DNA from: Caprella mutica
Lineage: Eukaryota > Arthropoda > Malacostraca > Amphipoda > Caprellidae
Direction of reading: 5' to 3'
DNA: 64,000 nucleotides
Assembly: GCA_947561585.1 (NCBI GenBank)
Contig: CANNZV010000914.1
Location: 485,703-549,702, forward strand
Shown piece after piece: positions 23,142 to 35,200 of the stretch. Both the position numbers and the translations under genes were made by a program. How positions within the stretch are numbered: the stretch's first letter is position 1; each line of letters opens with the position of its first letter. The notes under the pieces are model-generated. The model was not told the DNA's origin and did no database searches. It saw only the letters and a program-made list of their open reading frames with translations.

Positions 23142-23420
23142 GGCCTAGGCTAACAGATGATTTTTAGAGGCTAAATGCTGCGGATTATACAGTTCCCATT
23201 AATTTATTACTGCATTTTAAGGTTTGCTAAACTCCAACAGAGTAATTAATTCATCAGGAAACACCACTTTTTCCAGAGTGGTCTGGAAAAAGTGGTCTTT
23301 TCTTAAAGATTAATTACTCTGTAGTCTGTTGGAGTTTTGCAAACCTTATAATGAAGTAATAAATTAATGGGAACTGTATAATCTGCAGCATTTAGCCTAA
23401 AAAATTCATCTGTTAGCCCC
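23142..23420. repeat. Palindrome of about 280 bp
   Basis: CTAGGCTAACAGATGATTTT at the left faces AAAATTCATCTGTTAGCC at the right. The arms continue through AATGCTGCGGATTATACAG / CTGTATAATCTGCAGCATTT to a centre near 23285 (GAGTGGTCTGGAAAAAGTGG). Probably a foldback MITE. Confidence 0.75.
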
Positions 23421-23764
23421 AGACTGCAGGAACTGGTAAAGTGTTCTCCAGGAAATCCTCTATTTTGGCTTCTGTTCTCAGTAAAATACATGTAAATATA
23501 GGAGGAAATTAAGGATTGTTTTCACAGAAAATGTTAAAAATGTCCTATATTCTGCAGACTGGTGTTAGCCTAAGCTATTTTCCTGAGTGGGTAACAATTA
23601 ATTCAAAATCTCCCACAGCTAAATTAATGGTAACATAGGAATAAATTCTAGACCTCCCGCAGATATGAGATATCTCCAATTTTCAAAAATACAATTAAAA
23701 ACTCCTGCAGAGAGTCTTGGAAAAATGTTCCATATTCTGCAGACTGGTCAGACTGTCTTTCATG

Positions 23765-23997
23765 GTAAATTCCACCGACTTGTCGGTGGAATTTTTCTCC
23801 ATTAAAAATAATATTCTGGCAAAGTGACAGAGTCGGTGGACTTTTAGCTATTTATTCCTATATTACCATTACTTTTCGATGGAAAAATGGGTAAAATGTT
23901 GGTGGATCAGCCAAATTTCTGGAAATTTATGGTGGATTTTTTCAGCTTTTTCAAAAAGTCGGTGGAATTTTGTGCACCAAATACACACTGGCAGTAT
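23765..23997 (+). mobile_element. Family F palindromic element, copy A' (GGTGGA subfamily)
   Basis: CCACCGACTTGTCGGTGGAA at the left, TTCCTATATTACCATTAC in the centre and TTTTGTGCACCAAATACACA at the right. It is a close inverted counterpart of the 18.4-18.65 kb copy. Confidence 0.7.
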
Positions 23998-24172
23998 GCT
24001 GAACTCAACAGCCTCCAGGCTCCAAGTAAAATAGTACGGTATATGAAATCTCCATTTGTCTCGTAAGACAGAATGTCTCTCCAGCAGTCCAGCTCTCTCG
24101 GCTGAACTCTACTCGCCCATGTTCCAGTCTGCAAAGCATGCTCAATCAGTCTCCAGACCAGTCTGCAAAAGA

Positions 24173-24587
24173 TGCATGAAGTTGTGAAGTTTATCCGGCT
24201 ACTGTTGAGGCCTTGAAATTAGTCTTGAATTATCCGGTGACAATTTCCTAAATAATTCCTATGTTTACATGTAATTAGTGGAGAGAATTTTGAGATTTTT
24301 GGTCATTTTGGAGAGAAATTTGAAATTCTTTGGAGACCAATCACTCCAAAAATTAAATATCTGGAGACTGATTGTGCATGCTTTGCAGACTGGTCTCCAG
24401 ATATTTAATTTTTGGGCAATTTGTCTCCAAAGATTTTCAAATTTCTCCAAAATGACCAAAAATCTCAAAATTCTCTCCATTAATTACATGTAAACATAGA
24501 CATTGATTAGTAAATTGTCGCCGTATAGATCAGGAGACTAATTTCAAGGCCTCAATAGTCGCCTGATAAACTTCACAACTTCATGCA
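24173..24587. mobile_element. 415 bp foldback element, copy D (GGAGAGA subfamily of F)
   Basis: TGCATGAAGTTGTGAAGTTT at the left faces AAACTTCACAACTTCATGCA at the right. The arms continue inward through GAGGCCTTGAAATTAGTC, the core TTCCTATGTTTACATGTAAT and GGAGAGAATTTTGAGATTTT to a centre near 24380. Because it is almost a perfect palindrome, both strands encode nearly the same meaningless peptide (MERILRFLVILE...). Confidence 0.85.
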
Positions 24588-24602
24588 CATTTTGCTGTCT
24601 GG

Positions 24603-24665
24603 CCCATGTTTCAAAGTGTGGCAGGAAAGTCGCCAGTTTAGTAAGAAAATTGATCCAGCTTATCT
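24603..24665 (+). repeat. T2-associated fragment
   Basis: CCCATGTTTCAAAGTGTGGC and AAGTCGCCAGTTTAGTAAG repeat 22403-22450 almost exactly and are related to 10722-10755. Confidence 0.6.
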
Positions 24666-26125
24666 GCTCTACGACCATAACTCCGACCATCGCCAATGGT
24701 AGTGTCCTCCCGCCGACTTTGAGGTGCCTCTAGCAGGTCACAGGGCAACAGCCAAACTGCGGTCATAATACTTCTCCTTCCTTGACCGACGTCAGCATAC
24801 TGAAATCATTGCCCCTCTGAACTGCCAAACTAACCCTCTGCTCTAACCAAAAGGTCTCTCTCACATCATCAGTGATGTCAGTTATGCGACAGCTGATTTC
24901 AGCAAGGAGTGCGCCTGTCATTTCACCATAGCTATCTGCCGTTTCCATCGCTATGGATTCAAACCAATATAGAATTCCAAGAGCAGCAGTTTGTTGTATC
25001 TGCTAGTTTGTTGCTCTACACACTTCATGATTGTTTAACACGTTTCCTGTGATTGCCAGATGCACAATAATGCTCCCACTGCGATTCCATACATATGCAT
25101 TATATCCAGTGCCTGTATGGCTGTCGTCAGGCGAGGTTGTATTCTGTTCTTTCTCATATCTTTTATTAATGCATAGTAAAACAAAATGGTGACCATCTGT
25201 AGGTCTGTTTGCATATGATTTTTTATTTATTTAATGTATAAAAAAGACTAGGGACCCACCGGTGGGTCCATTCGCATCACAAGACGAGTCAAGGGTCCCC
25301 ACCGGTGGATCCCTTTGCAGGAAACTTGTTTATGACCTGGCAGGGGGATTTGGGGGGTGGCACGCCCCTTGATACATCTAACTGATAAGATTTTACCTTC
25401 ACCTCAGACTGAAAGTTTACAATAGTAACCCAATAAAATTATAATTATAACCGTTATCTATGATAAATTTTATTTTCTATTCCAAATTAAACATCTCAAT
25501 CAAAGAATTAAACTGTTTAGTATAAACATTGGATTCAGGTACCATCAGTCATAAATTTGATACAAAAATCATCAAATTCACTCCATATATCATTAATCTC
25601 CATTAAAATTACCTATCTAATAGAACATACAGTGGTGAGCCTCTCAGCTTTTAGATATGTATCCGTATTTACGCACTAACAAAAGAAAAAATTATTAAGA
25701 ATTCTTGTCTGACGTCTGTTACATGGATTTGACTTTATAGAAATGAACATTATTATGTCAACTATTTTCTGATGTTTGCAAAGAATTTTAAGTAAATAGA
25801 CAAAACTTATTAAGTTATGTAATATTGAAGCTGTGTTTCCACATGTATTGTTTAAACATATGACGCTATTTTGAAGTGTGGTAGCGGTGCTAGGGTACTT
25901 TTAACATTGTTTATAAAGGTTTAGAATCTTCTCTTTACAATGGCATAATCCAGTCTTGGATTAAACTCTTGGTTTCCATTTTTACAAGTTGATAGCGGTG
26001 CGTAAAGACGCAGTCAATCTTCTGATATTTATTAAGAGGTTAATTATTGTAAGCAATTGTTATTATTTTAACAACTCATTATTCACAAAGTACAGAATAA
26101 TTATTATCTTTTAATGTTTTCACAG
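24666..26125. other. Region upstream of MTMR, repeats and no gene
   Basis: A block at about 24995-25110 and 25330-25375 (GCTAGTTTGTTGCTCTACAC, CACTTCATGATTGTTTAA, ATGACCTGGCAGGGGGATTT, GGCACGCCC) recurs in compressed form at 51085-51160, so it is a dispersed repeat. A perfect small palindrome GACCCACCGGTGGGTC lies at about 25254. A 5' non-coding exon or promoter of MTMR may lie here but could not be identified. Confidence 0.4.
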
Positions 26126-26238
26126 AGCCAGAGGTTGCTGGATAGTGTGCAGCAATGAAGCCATTAGATTTAGAGGATGAGGGGGTGATGGTGTGTGAGA
26201 GCAAGGCTGTGAACACTCAGGAAGAGGAGGAGATGATG
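26126..26238 (+). CDS. MTMR3: MTMR exon with start codon
   Basis: The exon follows a TTTTCACAG acceptor and ends before GTAAGT. ATG at 26155 (AGCAATGAAG context) gives [19 protein letters not shown] and ends phase 0 after 28 codons. Bases 26126-26154 are 5' UTR. The acceptor implies at least one upstream non-coding exon, not located. Confidence 0.75.
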
Positions 26239-29200
26239 GTAAGTCTTATATCGGTATCTGTAATAATTATGGCATCGATACATCCATTGTCATAATATGT
26301 ATGTAACTATATATGATCATAAGGGTTAACTAACTAGCTGTATAATAGAAGGAAGTTAAAGAATATCTTCATATTTGACAACTTTGAGAATTAAATTATT
26401 CTTTTGGATGATATTCTATTTGAATATATTTAAAAAATTGCTCCATAAATATTAATTTTTCACTCTCTCTCTACCTTCTGAACTGTTTGAGATTAGAAGG
26501 GAATGATCTCTTCATCATTGATTGTTGCAACTTTGTAATTTGACATTTGTTAGGGAACGTAGATGATTGACGAAAGCATTTCCTTCTCAGGTGCCTTCAT
26601 CCAAAGCCATGGCACTCAGTGCCAACCACAACATAACCTTTGACCTCATAGATGGTGAAGAGGTACTGGATACGTGCTCTCTGCATGACAAGCACAGCAT
26701 TGCCCTCACTAACTACAGGGTAGTGTTCCGACAAGGTAACAGCATGCACAGCATTCCCCTGGGCTCCATTGATGAGGTGTCTAAGCCTTTTGGAGACAAT
26801 GTGGTGATGGTGCCATGCAAGGAGGGGAAGAACTTCCCGTGAGTAGTTTATCCTTGATATCAAAATATTTATTGAATATTGATCTTTATTGAATAAATTA
26901 GACAACACAGTCGGCCAGACTGCGTTGTCAGCTAGGTTTAACTTATATATACAATTCAAAAATTAAAGCCCATATATATATATATAAAATTAGAAATTCT
27001 TTTTGTGCAAATCATTTGATTAATGAATGTAAAATGAAATTTATACCATCATTCAAACATTTTTATAGCTAATTAAAAATATTAAATTATCCTCTCTCAG
27101 ATTACAGCAACTCCTTGTGTCAAACCAGCTACAGAGCTTGCTTTTCATATGAAATATTTCATCAGTAACCTAAATTATATTGCAGCTGAAATCTTTGTGA
27201 TTTTGAAAGAAAATTACATTAGTTTACAAATTAAAATGCTATATTTCAAGTTACCAGTTTTTCTCCATCTGATTAATGACATTGCTACCTTAACTCAACA
27301 CAAATCATAATTTCTTTGTTTATTATATTTATGACTAGCTAAATTCCAGATGTCTAACTTAAGACACTTAGCTATACTGTTCTGAATTTGACTCTTATCA
27401 GATAGCACACTTCTAATAAGTTTCTTCACTCTCTCTCACAGTCTGAAGTTTGAGGAGTTCCAAGACGCTGCCACCTGGTCCGCCAAGCTCACCACAGCCT
27501 CCCTCCAGACTGGAATACTGGACAAATCATTTGCTTTCAAATTCCATGGAAGCACCAAAGAGAACAACCCAGAGTTGCACTCCATCCTCACCTCTAACCA
27601 CCTGTCAGGACTGCAGTACTGTGAAGATGATGAGAAGAGAGCTGATGAACTCTTTCAAATGGAGGTGAGAAAACAGAGATATCTCTGAGTGACGCCACGC
27701 ATATTTCTAAATATCTGTGGTGATATTCACAATTAGATAATTACAGAATAGTAATCAAGTGTAAACGTCTATGAAAGTTCTATCTATTTTGATTTTGAAG
27801 AATCTTTAGATTAGTGAAAGTAGATTTTTCTAGTTTAGTTTATTGTTTTGATATTAAATGTTGTTGAGCATTGATTTAGGTGTTGTAAAATGCCCTGCCA
27901 TGTCATCCTGTGAACTTTGAGTGTTTGACTGTTTATGTTCCACGCAGTCGAACAACATGGCTGACAGTAACATTTTCTGTTATGGTTTAGTTTTATCATC
28001 CGAATGAATTTCTACTATATTAGAAAATCTTTCAGTCTTTGTCATCAGTTCTTGTTCCTCTCTTCCTTCAGGTGAAGCGTCAGAAGTATGACTTGGAAGG
28101 TGTGTGGCGCATTACCAACATTAACGCAGAGTACGGTACATGTCCCTCCTACCCCCGCAAAGTCATCACCCCCTCCAGCATCAGCAATGACATTCTGATT
28201 GTGGCTGCACAGCACAGAATGTCTAGGCGCTTCCCAGCTGTTGTTTACAGGTGAACTTTACCTATATTTTATACACTGAAATCAAAAAATTAGGATGAGA
28301 ATTTTTTGTTTTATAATTAGGATGTTAGCTGTGATGCACAGATAACATCTTCAGATGCACCAAGTGTATAGTATTCCTAATTAAGAAGTAGATAAAACAC
28401 ATTCTATTCAAATTGAGCTGTACAGTTAGATTATAGATTTGGTCATTATTCAAAATTGTGAAAATATACTTAGAGTAAAGCTACACTGTAATAATTGTTT
28501 ACGGAAAATTTATCATTGGCAATCATATTTATTATTATTTAACAATAAGTATCACTTTACTTGAAGCTAAGTGATCAACATCATAGTTGACATTATTTTT
28601 CAAACTTCCCTCGTAATAGTGAAGTAGCTACATATATTACCATTATTGTTAGTCTGCCATTGCAAATTTAATTATCCTCCTGAGACATTGCAATGTGAAT
28701 ATCATGAACAATTAGATTGGTAGAAGTAATGGCAATAATTATCTTTTTTCACGATTTTTCCTGTTTGTTTCAGACACCAAAGTAATGGCGCAGTGATAGT
28801 GAGATGCTCTCAACCAACTGTGGGACTGCTACTCTGGCGATCAAAACAAGACGAAGACTATTTCAAGTCAGTGGCAGAAGCAGTGGCCTATGACAAACCG
28901 AAACTGAAAGAGCCTGTGAAGGTACCTCCAAGCTATGGTCACTCTCTTAGCAAGGAGGACAGTGAGAATGTCTCCTCTCACCCTCTCGAAATTGGAGAGG
29001 ATGACACTCTCTCCAATGGAGCAGACAGTTGCAGTGAGGAGCTGAATGGTGGGAGTAAACCGGAGTCAGTGGAGGGAGATCAGGCAGACCCAACGTCAGA
29101 CATTCAGAACCTGTACGAGATGCCTGAGAAGAGTAGACAGGATGATATCAGAAGACCTCTGTTTGTAGATGCAAGGTCTTTCTCCAGTGCCATGGCCAAC

Positions 29201-32200
29201 AGAGCCAGGGGCGGAGGCTTTGAGTACCAGGAGTACTACGACATGTACGCCATCTTGTTCATGAATCTGGACAATATTCACAATGTTAGAACATGTCACC
29301 AGTCCCTAGCTAGAATCATGAGGGAGATACCCGACTCTGAGAGCTATTTATCAACTCTAGAAAAGTCCCGATGGCTTATTTACATGTCTCTACTGCTGAA
29401 AGCTTCTTCACAAGTCTGTCACGCTATATCTGTCGAAGGAAGACCCGTGGTGGTGCACTGCAGTGATGGCTGGGACAGAACGCCCCAAATCACTGCCCTC
29501 TCTCAGATAATGCTAGACCCTTACTATAGGACTCTCCAGGGATTCGAAGTCTTGGTAGAGAGAGAATGGTGTGAGTTTGGTCACAAGTTCACAGATAGGT
29601 GTGGTTCAGGGGCTGGTCCAGCTTCCACAGAAAGGTGCCCTGTGTTCCTCCAGTGGTTGGATGCCGTGCACCAGCTACTCTGTCAGTTCCCAAAAGCTTT
29701 CCAGTTCAACGTAGCTTATTTGGTAAAGTTGAGTCAACATATTTACAGCAATCTATTTGGTACGTTTTTGTACAACACTTCTGCTGAGAGAGCTAGGAAC
29801 AAAATGCTCCAGAAGTCTTACCCAGTTTGGTCTATCTTCAACTTCAATAGTCATAAGTATATCAATTATTTCTACAGTCCAACTGAAAAAATACTGCATC
29901 CATCTTGTCATATCAAAGATTTGAAGCTTTGGGATGCTGTGTACAGAAGTCCGGCCATTAATATATCAGATGATGTTAAAAGTGACCTATCTAACCAGCC
30001 ACCCTCTCTTGACCTGCATATTGACCAACTGGATGAGTTAGGCCCCTCTGACCTCACCAAAACACGCTCCTATGATGACCTGACTCAGCTATGTCAACCC
30101 TCTCTCGTGCGACATTCCTCTGAGAGTAATCTGAACATTGCAATGCTTAGCTCAGCCATAGGGGAGACTGTGGAGAATGGAGGGGAGCAGATAGAAATGA
30201 AGTCAATGGATGACTTGCCTCTACTCAATGGAAAGAACCCGTCTGGTGCAACTTCTGGTTCATCTGAATGCTTGAATGAACTGTCAAATGGTATGGAGTC
30301 TAGCCTTAGTATAGACCCTGCTTCTCATTTAAAAGAGGAGACTCTCAAGAAAATGACTGTGTGCAAGTGCGACAAGTACCGCAGTGACTCTATTCCTCTG
30401 GTGCACAATCTAGGGGTCACTTCTGTGGCATGTGTCTGTCCTGACACTACCTGCCTACCCACAGAACAGACAGGTATTCCAGAGGCGAGCAAAAAGAGCT
30501 CTGAGGTTAACAATGAGATATTTCTGGGGCAGATAGAGAAGGCAGAAGAAGCTGAAGAGAATTGTTTGGGTGAGAACTTAGATGATGCTCACTTTGGTGG
30601 AGACTCCAATAGCAACCGCATGCTGAAGAGTGACTCTGATCTGAGGGCTGCTTTTTTAGCCAATGCTGCTCAGGCAAGTCAGGGAAGAGGAAGCACTGAC
30701 ACTCTAGTTCAAGAAGAGACTTGCAGACAGTGTATGTACACTAAGGCAGGTCGCTGTCACGCCATTTCTAGTCAGAACTGCAGCGTGTGTTTAGAGAGCT
30801 CTAGAGTGCTGACTGAAGTAGCGACAGAGAGCAAGAAGAGCGTGTCTCCGCCATGTGCTGATGCTAATCAGGTGCTCATCTCCTCCATGTTGTCCGGCAA
30901 ACACTCTACCAGTGCCTCTCTCGCTGGTTCTTCTACCCACAGCAACTGCAGTGGCAGTAGGGCACACTCGGGCAAGTCAACTCCCGGACACTCTAGAACA
31001 TCTTCTCAGGGCCCTCCTGTTGAAGAAGAAAGGTCAGTAGTTGTCATCACTTTACGAACTATATCCACATACGTTGAAGGTTTCCTTCAGCAAATATTTT
31101 AAGATAGTGGGCAGAAAATAGCATCAAATTTGGCTGTCTATATTTTTATTTACGTCGAAACTTTGAACAAGAGAATCAAGTGAATTATTAGAATTATGAG
31201 AAGATTACATTCGACCCAGAAGAAAGTTTTTATACTCCTGGAAAATTAATATATTGGTACAAATCTTTTGTTGAATATTTTGTTTTATTAAACATTTTTG
31301 TACATTTAGTTTGGTCATCTGTACCGCTGAGAAATCTATTTCCGCTTAACTGATTAAAAGTTTGGAATAGAAACTCTTTTTATACTTTTAGAATAATATC
31401 AAAATATTGAATAGAAAATACTATTTATTGATCTTTTAAAGTTCTCTCGAAGTCACTGTCCAATATTATAGTCTATCATTTCTTTATTCCTAACTCCATT
31501 GTCATCATTTCTTATTTAACTAATCAATTATACTTCATCATATTAAAATTAACCAATACCACATTAGCATGAGCTCGTCCTGTTCGAAAATAAGTTATTA
31601 ATCTAACTCATGTGGTTGCAAAAGACTCCTGAACTAATAAATAACATTATAAATACTAAGTTTGAATCTAATCTACGCATGGCAATATGCAGCCTTTAGT
31701 TCAAAGCATGAAATACATTATGCTAATAAATAACTGATTTAATTATCAATTACACAAGAAAGGAAAGTGGGTGAATGACCAGTCATGATTTTAGTGGCAC
31801 AAATAGAAAAAAAATCGATTTATGTTTGGGAAATATGGCTTATGGGTAAGTATATTCGGAAAGTTTGAGAGCACCGTATTGAATAGGTGTGAACGCTCTG
31901 ATAGTCAGGCTTAGAGACGAGTGTCTTATAGGCCTAACCACGGTACTCTTCTCTGATTTAATAGCTAGGCTTATACGTAGCTATTGAATATAGAACTAAG
32001 AGAAACATATGCAAACAGATAGATGCACTTTCTTAGATGATTGTTTTAAACGAACTTTCAGAAATTTAGGAGTTTATGAAACAAAACAGTAAATAATTAA
32101 TTATAGACACCCTTTCAGAGTTAGTGAAAAGCATATGTACATTTAAGGATAGGCATCTTTCATTGGTAGCAAATATATTTGCTTTTATTTAAATGACGGC

Positions 32201-35200
32201 TACGTAACTAAAAAAAAAGCCAACTGATTACATTTTAACTTTCAAGTGAACTTAGTTCTATTGAGTGTTGTACTAAAAATATGAGCGTAGATGTGACTTT
32301 TCCGGCAGTTAGTTTTTACCTTTCTAATTCTACTGATTAGAAACTAGTCCAGATAAAATTCCACTGTTCTAATGTGTCAATTTCTACCTCACTTGTCATA
32401 ATAAGATAGGACATAATATCATTAGTTAAGATTTGTATTAAACGAAAAAATATATTTTTCTTTATATGCATTAGCTGTCAAATAATTTTATTTATTTTGT
32501 AGATATATTCTGGAATATGTAAATGATATTTATTTTGGGATAAAAGTGAGGTTCACAAATATAATTTTGGAGTTTTTAATTTAACCTTTGATTGAATAGC
32601 TAAAATCCGACCCTATTCATTAGGGTCAGACCTAAAGTTCATTGAAATATGTATTACAATAAAAAAATAACAAGTCATTCAATATATTTTCGGGAATGCA
32701 TGATCATGAACCCCCATTTAACTGCCAGTGCCTTTTTGGCTGTCGTCTTTAGTGGTGGTGTGCGATGTCTTCTCCCGTCACACTTATCACCCAAAGCTGT
32801 GAGGCGAGAGAAGGCAGCACACAACCACTCAAGACGACAGCCAAAGAGGCACTGGCGGTTGAATGGCGATTCGGCGTTCATGTATTGTATCCCCGAAAAT
32901 GTATTAAATATATTGAAACTTTTTTATTACAATTCACATTTCAATGAACTTTGTAGCCATAGATTCAATCGGATTAGAGCTATTCAAAGATTAAAGGTTC
33001 CCCAAGCAAATTACTTATTGCTTTAATCAACGAGGCTAATGTTTTGAATGTCAACTAGGTATTAGGTATAATAAATCTATTTATAATTCGTGTAAAGGTA
33101 CAAAATTGAATAAACTTATTATAGAAACGTTTATATACTTCAGGAAACAATTAATATCTTAAAAAAGGCCGAAATAGAACTGTTTGTTTATAAAATTCAA
33201 ATTTAAAATCAAAACAAAGAGTAAACAATCTTCAGCGTCAGGTTAATGATTCGTACAATTGTTGCACACAGAGTATTAAAAACTTTAATCGTAAATAATA
33301 AAATATATACTGAACCGAATTATATGCGGTTTGCAGAATAATGATCGTATACCTTAGTTCTATAATATTGTGTAATAAACTGATTTTTTTCCCGGAGCCT
33401 GAAGAGGAACTTTAAAATATCCCAAGATTAGGTAAATGGTCAACTGTATAGGTTATGAACCTCATTTTTATATCCCCGCACGAATAACATATGTCATAAG
33501 GAATATTTCCTCGATAATTAGAAAGGGAACAGAGCAGGTTGTACTTTACCTGTCTATTACTTATTCCTTTCTCCACTAATTGTGTGTTCCTGCTTTCCCC
33601 AACAGTCGCTTCTCACGCAGCAACAGTAGCTGTAACAGTGGCGGTACATCTTCCTCTGCTCTTAGAGACTCTGTAGATGGTGTCACAGAGTACAGTGATG
33701 AGGTGCAGAGCATGGTACATTCTCTGCTCTCGAGGCAACAGGTGTGTAGTGTGTACTCTGTGTAGAATGTATTTAGTGTAACATGTACTTGGTGTACCAT
33801 GTATCCAATTTACTATGTATTAGTGTAACCTGTGTTTAGTGTACAGCAAACCCTCGTAGTAGACCAGAATTACGTTCCAGGCTAGCTTGGTCTAGTTCTA
33901 GTATAAAACTGACTAATGTACTAGACCAACACCGTTTTCTATTTAGTTTTGTACTTGACCAACACCGTTTTCTATGAAGACGTGAAAGGGTGTCTGTGAT
34001 AATTTGATTGCTCTATCTGTTATCAGAAATTAATGTGACTAAAATTATAATTTGGAAGAGAAAGGAACATGTACAAACAAAATTTACACTACTTTTGTTT
34101 AAATTTCAATTAAAATAATACTTTCGCAATTAAACTATTACTTAAGGAAATTAGCATGGTCATCACTGTATCTAGTTTTCTGTAATTCTAGAAATAATTT
34201 TTTTTTAGCACAGGCACTGCCATAAACAAAATAATGAATTTTTACATTTGTTTTAACTTTTTAACTCTTACCACAAAATACAAACAATAGACATCCCATT
34301 ATACAGTAAAACTCCTGAGTTATGAAGCACCCGAGTAATGAAGGACCTGAATTATGAAATGCACCTCAGTTATGAAATAGTTTTCTTTGTTTAAATCATT
34401 GAGAACTATAGTTCTTGAGGTATAACTATTCCTTTTCCAAGTCAAGTTAGCAGAAGTGAAAAATGAATTGGCACAAGTGAAAGTCATATTGCAGAAGTAA
34501 AAATGAAAAATGCAAGTATGACAAGCAATTACAAAATAGAAGTGTTTTTTTAATGAAAATTACAACTTCAATGCAATAGTGGGTTATTGCAATCTTCTCC
34601 ACTAGAATAAGATAGAGTATTATAAGATAATACAGTTAATACTCTATTATAGAATGATACTCTATTATATAATAATACTCTATTATATAATAATACCCAA
34701 TAATTATTATAGGATGATACTCAAATATAGGATAACACCTATAATTGCGTATTATCCTATAATGGAGTATTATATATGAAAATGTAAATCAGGCAGGCAA
34801 AGATTTACTATATCAGAATAAGTTATCAATAAATCGGATTTATTGAGTATAAGTTGTGTTTTTTTTTTATAGTTTGAGGTTTAAATGATATGTATTTTTG
34901 TTAATGATTTAAATTTAGGCATAAATGACTACTACCATGATATATATTAACTTCTGTACGATAATGAGTTGCTATATTGATTTCCAACAACATTAACCTA
35001 ATATTTGTTTAATTACCTCAATTTTGTATAAAATAACAGTTCACATCCATATAAGAATTATACCATAGTTATCCCTCAATGACAAAAATTCTCTATGGTT
35101 TTAATCATAGAAAACAATTACCGCACACGAGTTATGAAGTGGCTCCGAGTTATGAAGAAACCATCACTTCATAACTCAGGAGTTTCACTGTACTTTATTT

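Larger units (their letters stand above)
21870..24160. repeat. Composite large inverted repeat built from nested palindromic elements
   Basis: The left arm (about 21880-22360) has its reverse complement scattered across 22690-24110. For example, ACTATTTTACTTGG near 21999 faces CCAAGTAAAATAGTAC near 24021, and the CTGCGGGAG-rich block 22070-22270 faces segments at 22760-22830, 23085-23120 and 23585-23735. A T2 element lies near the centre. The right arm is longer because several elements inserted into it (22836-23078, 23142-23420, 23765-23997). Confidence 0.65.

Noticed and set aside
24265..24493. Two 71-codon frames on opposite strands with nearly the same peptide
   Set aside because: Direct consequence of the 415 bp palindrome, not two genes.
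26597..26959. 120-codon minus-strand frame opposite the MTMR GRAM exon
   Set aside because: Antisense shadow of a well-supported coding exon.
32649..33026. 125-codon plus-strand frame and minus-strand partner in MTMR intron 5
   Set aside because: Created by the GC-rich centre of the 416 bp foldback; symmetric on both strands.
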